The notes beneath the pieces were generated by a model. It was given only the letters and a program-made list of their open reading frames with translations. It did not search any database and was not told where the DNA came from. Made by a program: the position numbers and the translations under genes. Shown here piece by piece: positions 25,438 to 33,780 of a DNA stretch of 64,000 bases; the first letter of the stretch is position 1, and the number at the start of each line of letters is the position of its first letter. Source of the stretch: Pseudoduganella ginsengisoli (GTDB lineage: Bacteria > Pseudomonadota > Gammaproteobacteria > Burkholderiales > Burkholderiaceae_D); the NCBI RefSeq assembly GCF_009720865.1, contig NZ_WNLA01000002.1:62001-126000 (forward strand), given 5' to 3'.

Positions 25438-26399
25438 CACCCTTGACAGCCAGGCGCGGGATTCCCCGCCGGACCTTCGTCAGTCTGCGGAACAAAGCGG
25501 ATCGTGCCATCCGCGTTGTAATGCAGTTCTTCGACCGCGACGGAGCGGCGGAATTCCGCACCGCCGGGCAACTTGGCGTTATGGTAGAAGATGTATGACT
25601 TGCCATTGAAGTCCACAATCGCATGGTGAATGGTATTCACGTTCGCGTTCTTTTCCATGATCAGGCCGCGGTATGTCCAGGGACCGGTTGCGCTCGGGCC
25701 GGTGGAGTATACCGTCTCTTCCGGGAAATGGCGCGACCACGATAAATAATATGTGTTCCCACGGCGGTGCAGGTATGACGCTTCCGTGAAGTGCGGTACC
25801 GCTACCGTGCGGATCGGGCCTTCAAACTCGATCATGTTGGGTTTGAGTTTCACGTACTTCAGCACCTGGTTGCCCCAGTACAGGTACGCCTGGCCATTCT
25901 TGTCGGTGAACACGGCCGGATCGATGTCGTCCCACGCGATATCGGTCTCTTTGGTCATGTCATTGGTAATGATGGCGCTGCCGCGCGCATCCTTGAATGG
26001 GCCCGTTGGGCTGTCCGACACGGCCACGCCAATTGCCTTGCCCGGCTTGTCCTTGTGCTCGACCGTCGCATAGAAGTAATACTTGCCATTGCGCTTAGTG
26101 ATGTCCGCAGCCCACGCATCGGCCTTGGCCCAGGCGAAAGTCTGCACGTTCAACGGCGCGCCATGCGCCTTCCAGTTCTTCATGTCGCACGACGAATAGA
26201 CACGCCACTCCTTCAGCACGTAATCCTTGTCTTCAGGTTTCGCTTCGTCGTGGCCGACGTATAAATACACGCGGTTGTTGTCCACCAGCGCTGCCGGGTC
26301 GGCCGTGAAGATATCGGAAAACAGCGGGTTGCCCGCCGTTGCAGGGGCGCACAGCGCCAGGCCGGCTACTGCGGTAGCCAGCGCGGACTTTTTTAGCAT
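25437..26399 (-). CDS. Secreted glycoside hydrolase family 43 enzyme
   Basis: A 320-residue exported enzyme with a signal peptide at 1-22 (cleavage after ATA or TAG). The GH43 five-bladed propeller signs are present: FTADPAALV with the general base Asp34, WDDIDPAVF with the pKa-modulating aspartate at about 158, and FTEASYLHRRG with the general acid glutamate at about 206. GH43 members cleave arabinofuranosyl or xylosyl residues from plant arabinan, arabinoxylan or arabinogalactan. The gene directly follows the YtfQRT-YjfF importer genes, so the released pentose or galactofuranose-like sugar is probably imported by that system. A GAGGAG site precedes the ATG. Confidence 0.9.
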   Translation of the reverse strand: MLKKSALATAVAGLALCAPATAGNPLFSDIFTADPAALVDNNRVYLYVGHDEAKPEDKDYVLKEWRVYSSCDMKNWKAHGAPLNVQTFAWAKADAWAADITKRNGKYYFYATVEHKDKPGKAIGVAVSDSPTGPFKDARGSAIITNDMTKETDIAWDDIDPAVFTDKNGQAYLYWGNQVLKYVKLKPNMIEFEGPIRTVAVPHFTEASYLHRRGNTYYLSWSRHFPEETVYSTGPSATGPWTYRGLIMEKNANVNTIHHAIVDFNGKSYIFYHNAKLPGGAEFRRSVAVEELHYNADGTIRFVPQTDEGPAGNPAPGCQG

Positions 26400-26413
26400 G
26401 GAGTCTCCTCGAT

Positions 26414-27382
26414 TTAACTATTTTTTGGGTTGAACGACAGCAGGCGCTGCACCACGCAAAAGATGAACAGCAAGCCGCCAATGACGATCTTGGTCCACCA
26501 CGAACTGAGCGTGCCGTCAAACGCGATCAGGGTCTGGATCACGCCAAGGATCAGCACACCGGACAGCGCGCCCGCCACATAGCCATAGCCGCCAGCCAGC
26601 AAGGTGCCGCCAATGACTACTGCAGCAATTGCATCGAGTTCCGTGCCCTGCGCATGCAAGCCATAGCCCGACAACATATAAAACGCAAACAGCACACCGC
26701 CCAGCGCTGCACAAAAACCGGACAGCGCATAAATCGCGATGCGGGTACGGCCCACATCCAGTCCCATCATGTGCGCCGACTGTTCATTGCCGCCAATCGC
26801 ATACACGGCGCGGCCAAATGGCGTGCAGTGGCACACGTAGATGGCGATGGCCAGCAGCGCCAGCGCAATCACGGCGCCCGGCGACAGGAAGCCGCCAAAG
26901 AAAGGCAACTGCGTTTGCGACATGGCGACAAACAGCGGGTTATCGATGGTGATGGATTCAATGCTGATCAGGTAGCACAGGCCACGGGCCAGGAACATGC
27001 CGGCCAGCGTCACGATGAACGCCTGCAGCTTGAAGTAGTGGATCAGTGCCCCCTGCGCCGCGCCAAACAGAGCGCCCAGCGCCAGCACGGCAATAATGAC
27101 CGGCAATGGCGGATACCCTGCGCGCAGCAGCGCGGCACTGATCATCGTGGTCAGCGCCAGCACGGAGCCCACCGACAAATCAATGCCGCCGGACAGGATC
27201 ACGAAGCTCATGCCGATCGCCAGCACCAGCAGGAAGGCGTTATCGATCAGCAGATTCAACCCCACCTGCAGCGACAGGAAGCCCGGATAGGCTGCGGCGC
27301 CGGCGCCAAACAGCAGCACCAGCAAACCCACCGTTACCAGCGGCGTGAACGATGGCGCCGCCATCAACCTTGTCGCGCTCAT
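26414..27382 (-). CDS. yjfF: Sugar ABC transporter permease YjfF
   Basis: A 322-residue inner-membrane permease of the RbsC/YjfF family with 8-10 hydrophobic segments. The motifs VILSGGIDLSVGSVLALT and IAAVVIGGTLLAGGYG are the two conserved ribose-type permease loops. It pairs with YtfT to form the channel. The start used is the ATG at 27382 with a GGAGGGG site, and it overlaps the ytfT stop by 4 bases (ATGA). The GH43 gene follows 14 bases after its stop. Confidence 0.93.
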   Translation of the reverse strand: MSATRLMAAPSFTPLVTVGLLVLLFGAGAAAYPGFLSLQVGLNLLIDNAFLLVLAIGMSFVILSGGIDLSVGSVLALTTMISAALLRAGYPPLPVIIAVLALGALFGAAQGALIHYFKLQAFIVTLAGMFLARGLCYLISIESITIDNPLFVAMSQTQLPFFGGFLSPGAVIALALLAIAIYVCHCTPFGRAVYAIGGNEQSAHMMGLDVGRTRIAIYALSGFCAALGGVLFAFYMLSGYGLHAQGTELDAIAAVVIGGTLLAGGYGYVAGALSGVLILGVIQTLIAFDGTLSSWWTKIVIGGLLFIFCVVQRLLSFNPKNS

Positions 27383-28494
27383 ACGCCCCTCCGCGTGATC
27401 ATTTGTTTGAATTCGGCGGACTGCGACAGGCACACCAGGAATACCACGATGGATTTCACGACCATGTTGACTTCAGGCGGAACGCCCAGCGAATAAATCG
27501 TATAGGTCAGCGTCTGGATAATCAGCGCCCCGAGGATGCTGCCCGCCAGGCTGAATTTTCCGCCGGCCAGCGACGTCCCGCCCAGGGTCACCGCAAGGAT
27601 GGCATCGAGTTCCAGCAGCAATCCCGCATTGTTGGCGTCCGCGCTCTTGATATTGGAGCTGATCATCAGGCCCGCGACGCCGGCGCAAGCCGAGCAAAAC
27701 ACGTAGACAAACAAGGTCAAGGTGGCGGTTTTCAAACCAGCCAGGCGCGCGGCGACCGGATTGATGCCGACCGCCTGGATGAACAGGCCCAGCGCCGTCT
27801 TCTTCATCAGGAAAGCCAGCGCACCGGCAACGGCCGCCACGACAAACAGTGAAAATGGCAGCCCCGCCAGGTATCCGCCGCCGAGGAAGAAGTATGGCTG
27901 GTAATACACGGTGATGATCTGGCCATCCGTCAGCAATTGCGCGAGGCCGCGGCCCGCCACCATCAGGATCAGGGTCGCGACAATCGGCTGCAAACCCAGG
28001 CTGGACACCAGCAAGCCATTCCACACGCCGCACAGCAGCGCGGCGCCCATGGCGGCCGACAGCGCGTACGTCAGCGTATTGGCCGGCGCCATGTCGCCGC
28101 CTATCAGCATGGCCGCCACCGTGCCGGACAAGGCCACTACGGCGCCGACGGAAATGTCGATGCCGCGCGTGGCAATCACCAGGGTCATGCCCAGCGCGGC
28201 CAGCATCAGCGGCGCTGCACGGTTGATGATGTCGATCACGGAACCGTACAAGTGCCCTTCTTTCCACTCCAGGCGGAAAAAGCCGGGAATGAAAATCAGG
28301 TCGATCAGCAGCAGCGCCAGCAAGGCGGCGGCAGGTTTGATTAAGGGATGCTTGAGTAAATGTTGCATTGACATTCCGTGGCGAACCGCCGTTTGCGGCG
28401 CCGGACGCTCAGTATGGATTCCCGCCTGCGCGGGAATGACGGTAGTGGTGGCGGCAGCCATGCCGGTTACGCCGCTGTTTTGGGGGGCGCTCAT
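27379..28494 (-). CDS. ytfT: Sugar ABC transporter permease YtfT with REP-encoded N-terminal insertion
   Basis: A 371-residue permease with the motifs VIATRGIDISVGAVVALSG and LDAILAVTLGGTSLAGGKF of the ribose-type family. The start is the ATG at 28494, with a strong GGGGGAGG site and a 4-base overlap with the ytfR stop. The first about 40 residues are longer than in E. coli YtfT and include VIPAQAGIHTE, which is the translation of a REP-type repeat (28411-28442) inserted in frame. The alternative start at 28374 (MSMQHLLKHPL) lacks a good ribosome site. The extra residues lie in the cytoplasmic N-terminal tail, so function is probably kept. Confidence 0.93.
   Translation of the reverse strand: MSAPQNSGVTGMAAATTTVIPAQAGIHTERPAPQTAVRHGMSMQHLLKHPLIKPAAALLALLLIDLIFIPGFFRLEWKEGHLYGSVIDIINRAAPLMLAALGMTLVIATRGIDISVGAVVALSGTVAAMLIGGDMAPANTLTYALSAAMGAALLCGVWNGLLVSSLGLQPIVATLILMVAGRGLAQLLTDGQIITVYYQPYFFLGGGYLAGLPFSLFVVAAVAGALAFLMKKTALGLFIQAVGINPVAARLAGLKTATLTLFVYVFCSACAGVAGLMISSNIKSADANNAGLLLELDAILAVTLGGTSLAGGKFSLAGSILGALIIQTLTYTIYSLGVPPEVNMVVKSIVVFLVCLSQSAEFKQMITRRGV
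28411..28442. repeat. REP-type palindrome inside the ytfT reading frame
   Basis: ATGGATTCCCGCCTGCGCGG followed by GAATGACGG forms a hairpin with TTCCCGC and GCGGGAA arms. The same unit occurs at 55981-56010 between hcp and tssE. It is read in frame as VIPAQAGIH on the minus strand. Confidence 0.85.
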
Positions 28495-30029
28495 ACGGCC
28501 TCCCCCGCAATCGCCTGCAGCACCGTGCTGTCATTGAGTTCGCCACGGCGGTATTCGCCGCACGCCTTGCGGTCGCGCATGATGACCATGCGGTCGCTGG
28601 TGCGCACCACTTCCGGCAATTCCGATGAAATAAACAGCACCGACATGCCATCCTTGCATAGCGACGTCACGTAATCCATGATTTCTTCTTTGGCGCGGAT
28701 ATCGATGCCGCGCGTCGGTTCATCGAGGATCATCAGCTTCGGCTGCGTCGCCAGCCAGCGCGCCAGCAGCACCTTTTGCTGGTTGCCGCCGGACAGCGTG
28801 CCGATCGGCGTTTCAATGCCGGCAGTCTTGATGCCCAGCCAGCGCACGTAATCGTGCGCCAATTCCTGCTGGCGTTGCATCGGGATCGCGCGCCACATGC
28901 CGGCCCGCGCCTGCATGGCCAGGATCAGGTTTTCCCGCACCGACAGCGACAGGATCGCCCCTTCCAGCTTGCGGTCTTCCGAGCAGAGGCCGATACCGGC
29001 CTGGATCGCATCGCGCGGATTGGCAAACACGGAACCCGTATCGCGGCCATCGATGTGGATGGAGCCGCTGTCCGCCTTGTCCGCGCCGAACAGCAGGCGC
29101 GCCAGTTCCGTACGGCCCGAACCCAGCAAGCCGCACAGGCCCAGCACTTCGCCTTTGCGGATCGCCAGCGTGGTCGGCGCCAGTGCGCCGCGGCGGCCTA
29201 GCTCACGGGTTTCCAGCAGCGTAGGAGCATCGGCCGGCACGGCAGCCGCCGCTGCCACGCTGCCATCGGCCTCGGTTCGCAGGGGGGCCGCATTGTCCGC
29301 CGCGCCGATCATTTTGTTGACCAGCGCAAGGCGCGACAGTTCGCTGCACCGGTACTCGCCCTCCAGCTGGCCATTGCGCATCACGGTGATGCGGTCGGAA
29401 ATCGCGTACGTCTGGTCCAGGAAGTGCGTGACGAACAAGATCGCCATGCCCTGTTCGCGCAGCTTGCGCAGCACGGAAAACAGCAGCTGCACTTCCGCTT
29501 CATCGAGGCTGGACGTGGGTTCGTCGAGGATCAAGACTTTGGCCTGCACATTCAGCGCGCGGGAAATCGCCACCATTTGCTGGATCGCCAGCGGATAGCG
29601 CGACAGCGGCTGCGACACGTCAATCTCGACATGCAGCTGCTGCAGCATGCGCGACGCATCTTCCCGCATTTTCTTCCACTGGATGGCGCCAAAGCGGCGC
29701 GGATAGCGGCCGATGAAAATGTTTTCCGCGACCGACAAGTTCGGGCACAGGTTGACTTCCTGGTACACGGTGCTGATGCCCAGGTCTTGCGCTTCCAGCG
29801 TGGAACGGGGCGCGATTGGACGGCCCTCCAGCAAAATCTCGCCCTGCTCCGGCGTGTACACACCGGTCAGCACCTTGATCAGCGTGGATTTACCGGCGCC
29901 ATTCTGCCCCATCAGCGTATGGACTTCGCCGGGATACAGGCGCAAGCCCGCATCGGTGAGCGCTTTCACGCCCGGGAACTCTTTGTGAATGCCGGTCAGT
30001 TCCAGGACCGGCTGCTTGGTGTCTGCCAC
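28491..30029 (-). CDS. ytfR: Sugar ABC transporter ATP-binding protein YtfR
   Basis: A 512-residue fused double ABC ATPase, as usual for ribose-type importers. The first half has Walker A GQNGAGKST at 41-49 and Walker B VLILDEPTSSLDE. The second half has the degenerate Walker A GLLGSGRTELARLL, signature LSGGNQQKV and Walker B LMILDEPTRGID. It drives uptake through YtfT/YjfF. The start codon is GTG at 30029. It lies 25 bases after ytfQ and overlaps ytfT by 4 bases. A low-complexity linker (about 245-265, Ala-rich) joins the halves. Confidence 0.94.
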   Translation of the reverse strand: MADTKQPVLELTGIHKEFPGVKALTDAGLRLYPGEVHTLMGQNGAGKSTLIKVLTGVYTPEQGEILLEGRPIAPRSTLEAQDLGISTVYQEVNLCPNLSVAENIFIGRYPRRFGAIQWKKMREDASRMLQQLHVEIDVSQPLSRYPLAIQQMVAISRALNVQAKVLILDEPTSSLDEAEVQLLFSVLRKLREQGMAILFVTHFLDQTYAISDRITVMRNGQLEGEYRCSELSRLALVNKMIGAADNAAPLRTEADGSVAAAAAVPADAPTLLETRELGRRGALAPTTLAIRKGEVLGLCGLLGSGRTELARLLFGADKADSGSIHIDGRDTGSVFANPRDAIQAGIGLCSEDRKLEGAILSLSVRENLILAMQARAGMWRAIPMQRQQELAHDYVRWLGIKTAGIETPIGTLSGGNQQKVLLARWLATQPKLMILDEPTRGIDIRAKEEIMDYVTSLCKDGMSVLFISSELPEVVRTSDRMVIMRDRKACGEYRRGELNDSTVLQAIAGEAV

Positions 30030-30043
30030 AGGGATACCTGCTT

Positions 30044-30067
30044 AGTATTTGCGCTCAGTATTTGCGA
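30044..30067. repeat. Short direct repeat at the end of ytfQ
   Basis: AGTATTTGCG occurs at 30044-30053 and 30058-30067, a 14-base period. On the minus strand this repeats the last codons of ytfQ (Arg-Lys-Tyr plus stop) just beyond the stop codon. It is probably a slippage duplication. Confidence 0.6.
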
Positions 30068-31020
30068 TTAGGCAGTTCCTTGGCCGCGACTTCGGCCGGG
30101 AAGACACCCTCGTTGACGATGATGCGCTTCTCCACCGGCTGGCCCGCCACCACCTTGCGCGCAGCATCGATCAGCTGTGGACCCAGCAGCGGGCTGCACT
30201 CCACGGTGACGTTCAGCTTCCCGGCCATCATGGCCTGGAATGCGCCTTTGACGCCATCAATGGATACGATGATGATGTCCTTGCCCGGTTTCAGGCCCGC
30301 TTCTTCGATGGCCTGGATGGCGCCGATCGCCATGTCGTCATTGTGCGCGTACAGCACATTGATGGATTTGCCCAGCGATTTGAGGAACGCTTCCATAACC
30401 TCCTTGCCCTTGGCACGGGTAAAGTCGCCAGTCTGCGTGCGCACCACTCTCAGTTTCGGGTTGCCCTTGATGACTTCTTCAAAGCCCGCCTTGCGGTCAA
30501 TCGCCGGCGCGGAACCCACGGTGCCTTGCAACTCCACGATGTTCAGCGGCTTGTCGCCGTTTTTCTTCGCATAATCGAGCAGCCAGCGGCCCGCCTTGCG
30601 GCCTTCTTCCACGAAATCGGAACCAATCAGGGTCGCGTACAGCGATGGATCGCTGACGTTGACGGAGCGGTCCGTCAGGATCACGGGGATCTTTGCGGCT
30701 TTCGCTTCACGCAGCACGGTATCCCAGCCCGATTCCACGACGGGGGAAAACGCGATCAAGTCAACTTTTTGCGCGATGAACGAGCGGATGGCCTTGACCT
30801 GGTTTTCCTGGCGCTGCTGGGCATCGGCAAACTTCAAGGTCACGCCTTCTTTTTTAGCGGTATCCTTGATGGAGGCAGTGTTGGCCGTGCGCCATTCGCT
30901 TTCAGCGCCGACCTGGGAAAAACCAATCACCAGCGGCTTGGCGGCCATGGCGTGAGGGAGGGTGGCGGAAGCGAGTGCCAGTACGGCGCCAGCCAGGATA
31001 GTCCTGCGGGTTGGATGCAT
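30055..31020 (-). CDS. ytfQ: Sugar ABC transporter periplasmic binding protein YtfQ
   Basis: A 321-residue periplasmic binding protein. A cleaved N-terminal signal (MHPTRRTILAGAVLALASAT to AMA, about 26 residues) is followed by a two-lobed sugar-binding fold of the YtfQ/RbsB type: KPLVIGFSQVGAESEWRTAN, VILTDRSVNVSDPSLY and LYAHNDDMAIGAIQAIEEAG. E. coli YtfQ binds galactofuranose, and related proteins bind arabinose. Co-occurrence with a GH43 enzyme makes arabinose or a furanose sugar plausible here. The start is the ATG at 31020 with a GGAGACA site. It is the first gene of the ytfQRT-yjfF-GH43 operon, which the downstream LysR gene probably controls. Confidence 0.94.
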   Translation of the reverse strand: MHPTRRTILAGAVLALASATLPHAMAAKPLVIGFSQVGAESEWRTANTASIKDTAKKEGVTLKFADAQQRQENQVKAIRSFIAQKVDLIAFSPVVESGWDTVLREAKAAKIPVILTDRSVNVSDPSLYATLIGSDFVEEGRKAGRWLLDYAKKNGDKPLNIVELQGTVGSAPAIDRKAGFEEVIKGNPKLRVVRTQTGDFTRAKGKEVMEAFLKSLGKSINVLYAHNDDMAIGAIQAIEEAGLKPGKDIIIVSIDGVKGAFQAMMAGKLNVTVECSPLLGPQLIDAARKVVAGQPVEKRIIVNEGVFPAEVAAKELPNRKY

Positions 31021-31099
31021 GCTTGTCTCCATAGTTGGTTTTGGTCCTTCGGCCAATGGTAGGAGAAAGTTGCATATCAATCCAATTCAATTTTTCACA

Positions 31100-31138
31100 T
31101 TAACGATATCGAAATTGGTATGATGATGCCATATCAGC
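31100..31138 (-). promoter_or_regulatory. Candidate operator region upstream of ytfQ
   Basis: TTAACGATATCGAAATTGG (from 31100) and the imperfect palindrome TGGTAT-GATG-ATGCCA followed by TATCAGC lie about 80-120 bases upstream of ytfQ. The GATATC core matches the palindromes before the LysR gene. The region is shared with the divergent bPH-domain gene. Confidence 0.4.
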
Positions 31139-31156
31139 AATAAACTGAGGATCGCC

Positions 31157-31696
31157 ATGACCAAACTCCCGACGTCCCGCCGCCAACTCGCTTATATGGC
31201 GCTGGTTTTGTTTGCCCCTGTCGTGTTGACTGTTGCACTGGTTTGCTGGGCGCCGCCCAAGCCGGGACAGACGCAGGCGGATATGTGGATCGCGGTGGGC
31301 GTCGTGGCACTGCTGGTTGTCATGATGACGGCCATCCTGTCCCTTTCCGCCCTGCGCCATGCCATCGACATCACCCCGGATACGCTGGTCGTCAAACACA
31401 GCATGTACACGCTGAAACTGGAGCGCGCGGCCGTCACGTCGGCCACGGTGCGTGAACTGCCATCGATGGATGCGGCGCGCCTGTCGACGAAAAAAAATGG
31501 CACCGCGCTGTTCGGCTACTATTCCGGCTGGTTTTGGGATACACGCAGCAACCTGACTTTTTGCGCCGTCTCCGGGCAGCCCGTCTATCTGGTGGCGTTC
31601 GAGGGCAGCGCCAAATGCCGGCAACTGGTGTTAAACGCCAGCCCGGAAGTGGCGCAGCGCATTGCCGCCTGGGCCAATCCTCCCACAGCCAACTGA
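31157..31696 (+). CDS. Membrane protein with bacterial PH-like domain
   Basis: A 179-residue protein with two membrane segments in the first 70 residues (AYMALVLFAPVVLTVALVCW and WIAVGVVALLVVMMTAILSL). A soluble domain follows that looks like a bacterial PH domain (AIDITPDTLVVKHSMYTLKLERAAV, SGQPVYLVAFEGSAKCRQLVLNAS). Function unknown. It is divergent from ytfQ and converges with the T6SS effector gene with a 2-base gap; nothing ties it to either system. Confidence 0.75.
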   Translation: MTKLPTSRRQLAYMALVLFAPVVLTVALVCWAPPKPGQTQADMWIAVGVVALLVVMMTAILSLSALRHAIDITPDTLVVKHSMYTLKLERAAVTSATVRELPSMDAARLSTKKNGTALFGYYSGWFWDTRSNLTFCAVSGQPVYLVAFEGSAKCRQLVLNASPEVAQRIAAWANPPTAN

Positions 31697-31698
31697 AG

Positions 31699-33780
31699 TC
31701 AGCCCGCAGCGCCGCCGCTGTTTGTCCGCCCAGCCGAGGCCACCTGCACGTTATCTTCGTTCGCCGCCGGACCACGGTTCGAAATCAAATGACGGTCCGC
31801 CCCCGCATACACTTTCCGGTAGCGCAGATACCCGGCAATCTTCCAGCTTTCCCGCCCTTCCGTGCGCATGCGCGGGATGGCCTTGGTCTTGCGGTACGCA
31901 GCGGCGGCAGCAATTTGTTCATCGTTTAACGGGCTGCTGGTGGGCGCGTCAGGATCTTGCGGCGTCTTTTCAAACCGCTCCTGTTTCACGGCCCATTTTT
32001 CCAGCATTTCCAGCGTGCCTTCTTCGCTGTCCGGATCACTCAGAGACAACTTGAACCATGCGCGCGAATCATGGACGTATTCGTCAAAGAAGCGCAAGCC
32101 CGCTTCCGGCAACGGCGGTTCGGTATCCCACCAGCCGGCGATTTCATGCCACTCGTTTTCCTTTTCATTGTCAAAGCCCGGATGCTGGCTGACGGGGACG
32201 CCATCGACCTTGCGCGTCTTGCGCCACGTTTCAAATGCCTGGATTTCCTCCTCCAGCTCAACGTACGCGCTGTGCAAGTCATTCTTGTCGAAGTTCGTCG
32301 CGCGGCCAAAGCTGGCGGACGTATCGATACTGGTCTTGCCGGACACCCGGCGCCCGCGGTGGTACTGGATGCGCAGCTTGGTCTGTTCGCGCATGATTTC
32401 CGTCAGCGTGCCGGTCGTGTGCTTGCACAGCGCCAGGTAGGCGTTGATGGACTCGATCACTTGCGGCGTGATGGCGAACCGCTTTTGCACAGCCGCACCA
32501 GCCAGCTCCAGTTTCAACGGCACGCCGGACAGGCGCGCTTCGCGGTACATATAAATCAGCGGGATACGCGGCAGCATGTCCGCGCCATCCGGATCGACGC
32601 CGCGCCCTTGTTCGGTGGGACTGTAGCCGCAGCCCACGTCCGAGTGCACACCCGGCACCACGACTTCTTCGCAATTCGGCGGCAGCATGCCGTTGACCGA
32701 TACCGAATCCAGCGGGAAGCTGCGCCGGATTTCATGTGCTGCCGCCAAGTGCACGCAGCGCTTGATTTCCGGCGGAATGCGCAAGTTTTCTTCCGCGTCG
32801 GCCCACGCGCCGTGGCCATCAAAGATGCGGCCCCAGAACGTGTTGCCAAAACTGTTGCCCGCACCGACCGACGCCACCGTGTCATAAATGCCAAGGAAAT
32901 CAAATTCCACGGGAAAGCCGCCCAACGTCATGCCAGACTTGCCGCACATCTGCGCATCGAGTTTGCACAGCGAGATCAGCCAGTTGGCAAACGCCCGCGC
33001 CTGCGTCGCGCCGCGCGAAAAGCCAAACGTTGAGACATAAATGGTTTTGACGATGGCCGGGTCGCATTTCGCGGGTTTGCCATCGGCGCCAGGCCAATGC
33101 TGGGCCACGGCCTTGTGCAGCCGCTTCAATACCCCCATCAGCAATTGCTGCGTCATTTCGTTCTGCGCCTCGTTCGGCCCGTGCGCGGCGCCGCGCCGGT
33201 CCAGCGGCATCTGGCGCCGGTGCCATTTGCTCAAATCCATGCGGTTGGCCAGCGTGTGCGCCTCTGTGGAATCGACCAGCGGGCGCTTCATGAAATAGCG
33301 GTGCACGTTGTTAATCGCCTGCAGCAGCCCCCATGCAATGCGCGCCTGGCCGCCACGGCCCGTACTGGCGCCCATGGTCAGGGTCACGCCCTCGCCACTG
33401 TCGCCCACTTCCTTGAACGGCGACGCGACACCGGGAATATACGTGCGGAAGAAATGCGTATAGCGGTCGGGGTTGTAGGTCCACTCGGTGGAATCCGGCA
33501 GCACGCCTTTTACACTCAGTCCCGGGAAGCAGTCGTACAGCCGCGCCACGTTGGAGTGGTTCTTGCCGGTTTCGGCCTGCACGTAGTTGTTCTTGGTGCC
33601 GTCGAAGAAGAAACCGAAGAACAGGTTGGTGGTGCAGGATTGGCCGGGGATGCCGAGGGGGGGGTGTTCGATTTCAAGCCTCTCCTTGAACTGTTCGCGC
33701 TCCCTGAACGTAAAAAACTGATCGTTATCTGCCGCACTACGGAAGGACGGAGATATCTGCTCAATAAGTCGCGTGCTCAT
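31699..33780 (-). CDS. DUF2235 T6SS lipase-type effector (Tle1-like)
   Basis: A 693-residue protein without signal peptide, with an N-terminal alpha/beta hydrolase of the DUF2235 family that includes T6SS phospholipase effectors (Tle1). The catalytic serine is Ser255 in GFSRG (253-257). FFDGTKNN (about 58-65) is the family start motif, IYDTVASVG supplies an acidic residue and PGVHSDVGCGY the histidine. The C-terminal 250 residues are charged, helical and less conserved. Delivered into a neighbour, it would hydrolyse membrane phospholipids. It is the last gene of a vgrG-DUF4123-DUF3304-DUF2235 operon, and its start overlaps the putative immunity gene by 4 bases. Confidence 0.9.
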   Translation of the reverse strand: MSTRLIEQISPSFRSAADNDQFFTFREREQFKERLEIEHPPLGIPGQSCTTNLFFGFFFDGTKNNYVQAETGKNHSNVARLYDCFPGLSVKGVLPDSTEWTYNPDRYTHFFRTYIPGVASPFKEVGDSGEGVTLTMGASTGRGGQARIAWGLLQAINNVHRYFMKRPLVDSTEAHTLANRMDLSKWHRRQMPLDRRGAAHGPNEAQNEMTQQLLMGVLKRLHKAVAQHWPGADGKPAKCDPAIVKTIYVSTFGFSRGATQARAFANWLISLCKLDAQMCGKSGMTLGGFPVEFDFLGIYDTVASVGAGNSFGNTFWGRIFDGHGAWADAEENLRIPPEIKRCVHLAAAHEIRRSFPLDSVSVNGMLPPNCEEVVVPGVHSDVGCGYSPTEQGRGVDPDGADMLPRIPLIYMYREARLSGVPLKLELAGAAVQKRFAITPQVIESINAYLALCKHTTGTLTEIMREQTKLRIQYHRGRRVSGKTSIDTSASFGRATNFDKNDLHSAYVELEEEIQAFETWRKTRKVDGVPVSQHPGFDNEKENEWHEIAGWWDTEPPLPEAGLRFFDEYVHDSRAWFKLSLSDPDSEEGTLEMLEKWAVKQERFEKTPQDPDAPTSSPLNDEQIAAAAAYRKTKAIPRMRTEGRESWKIAGYLRYRKVYAGADRHLISNRGPAANEDNVQVASAGRTNSGGAAG

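Noticed and set aside
28411..28442. REP units considered as CRISPR repeats or a terminator
   Set aside because: Only isolated palindromes are present, with no regular spacers and no T run, and one copy lies within a reading frame.
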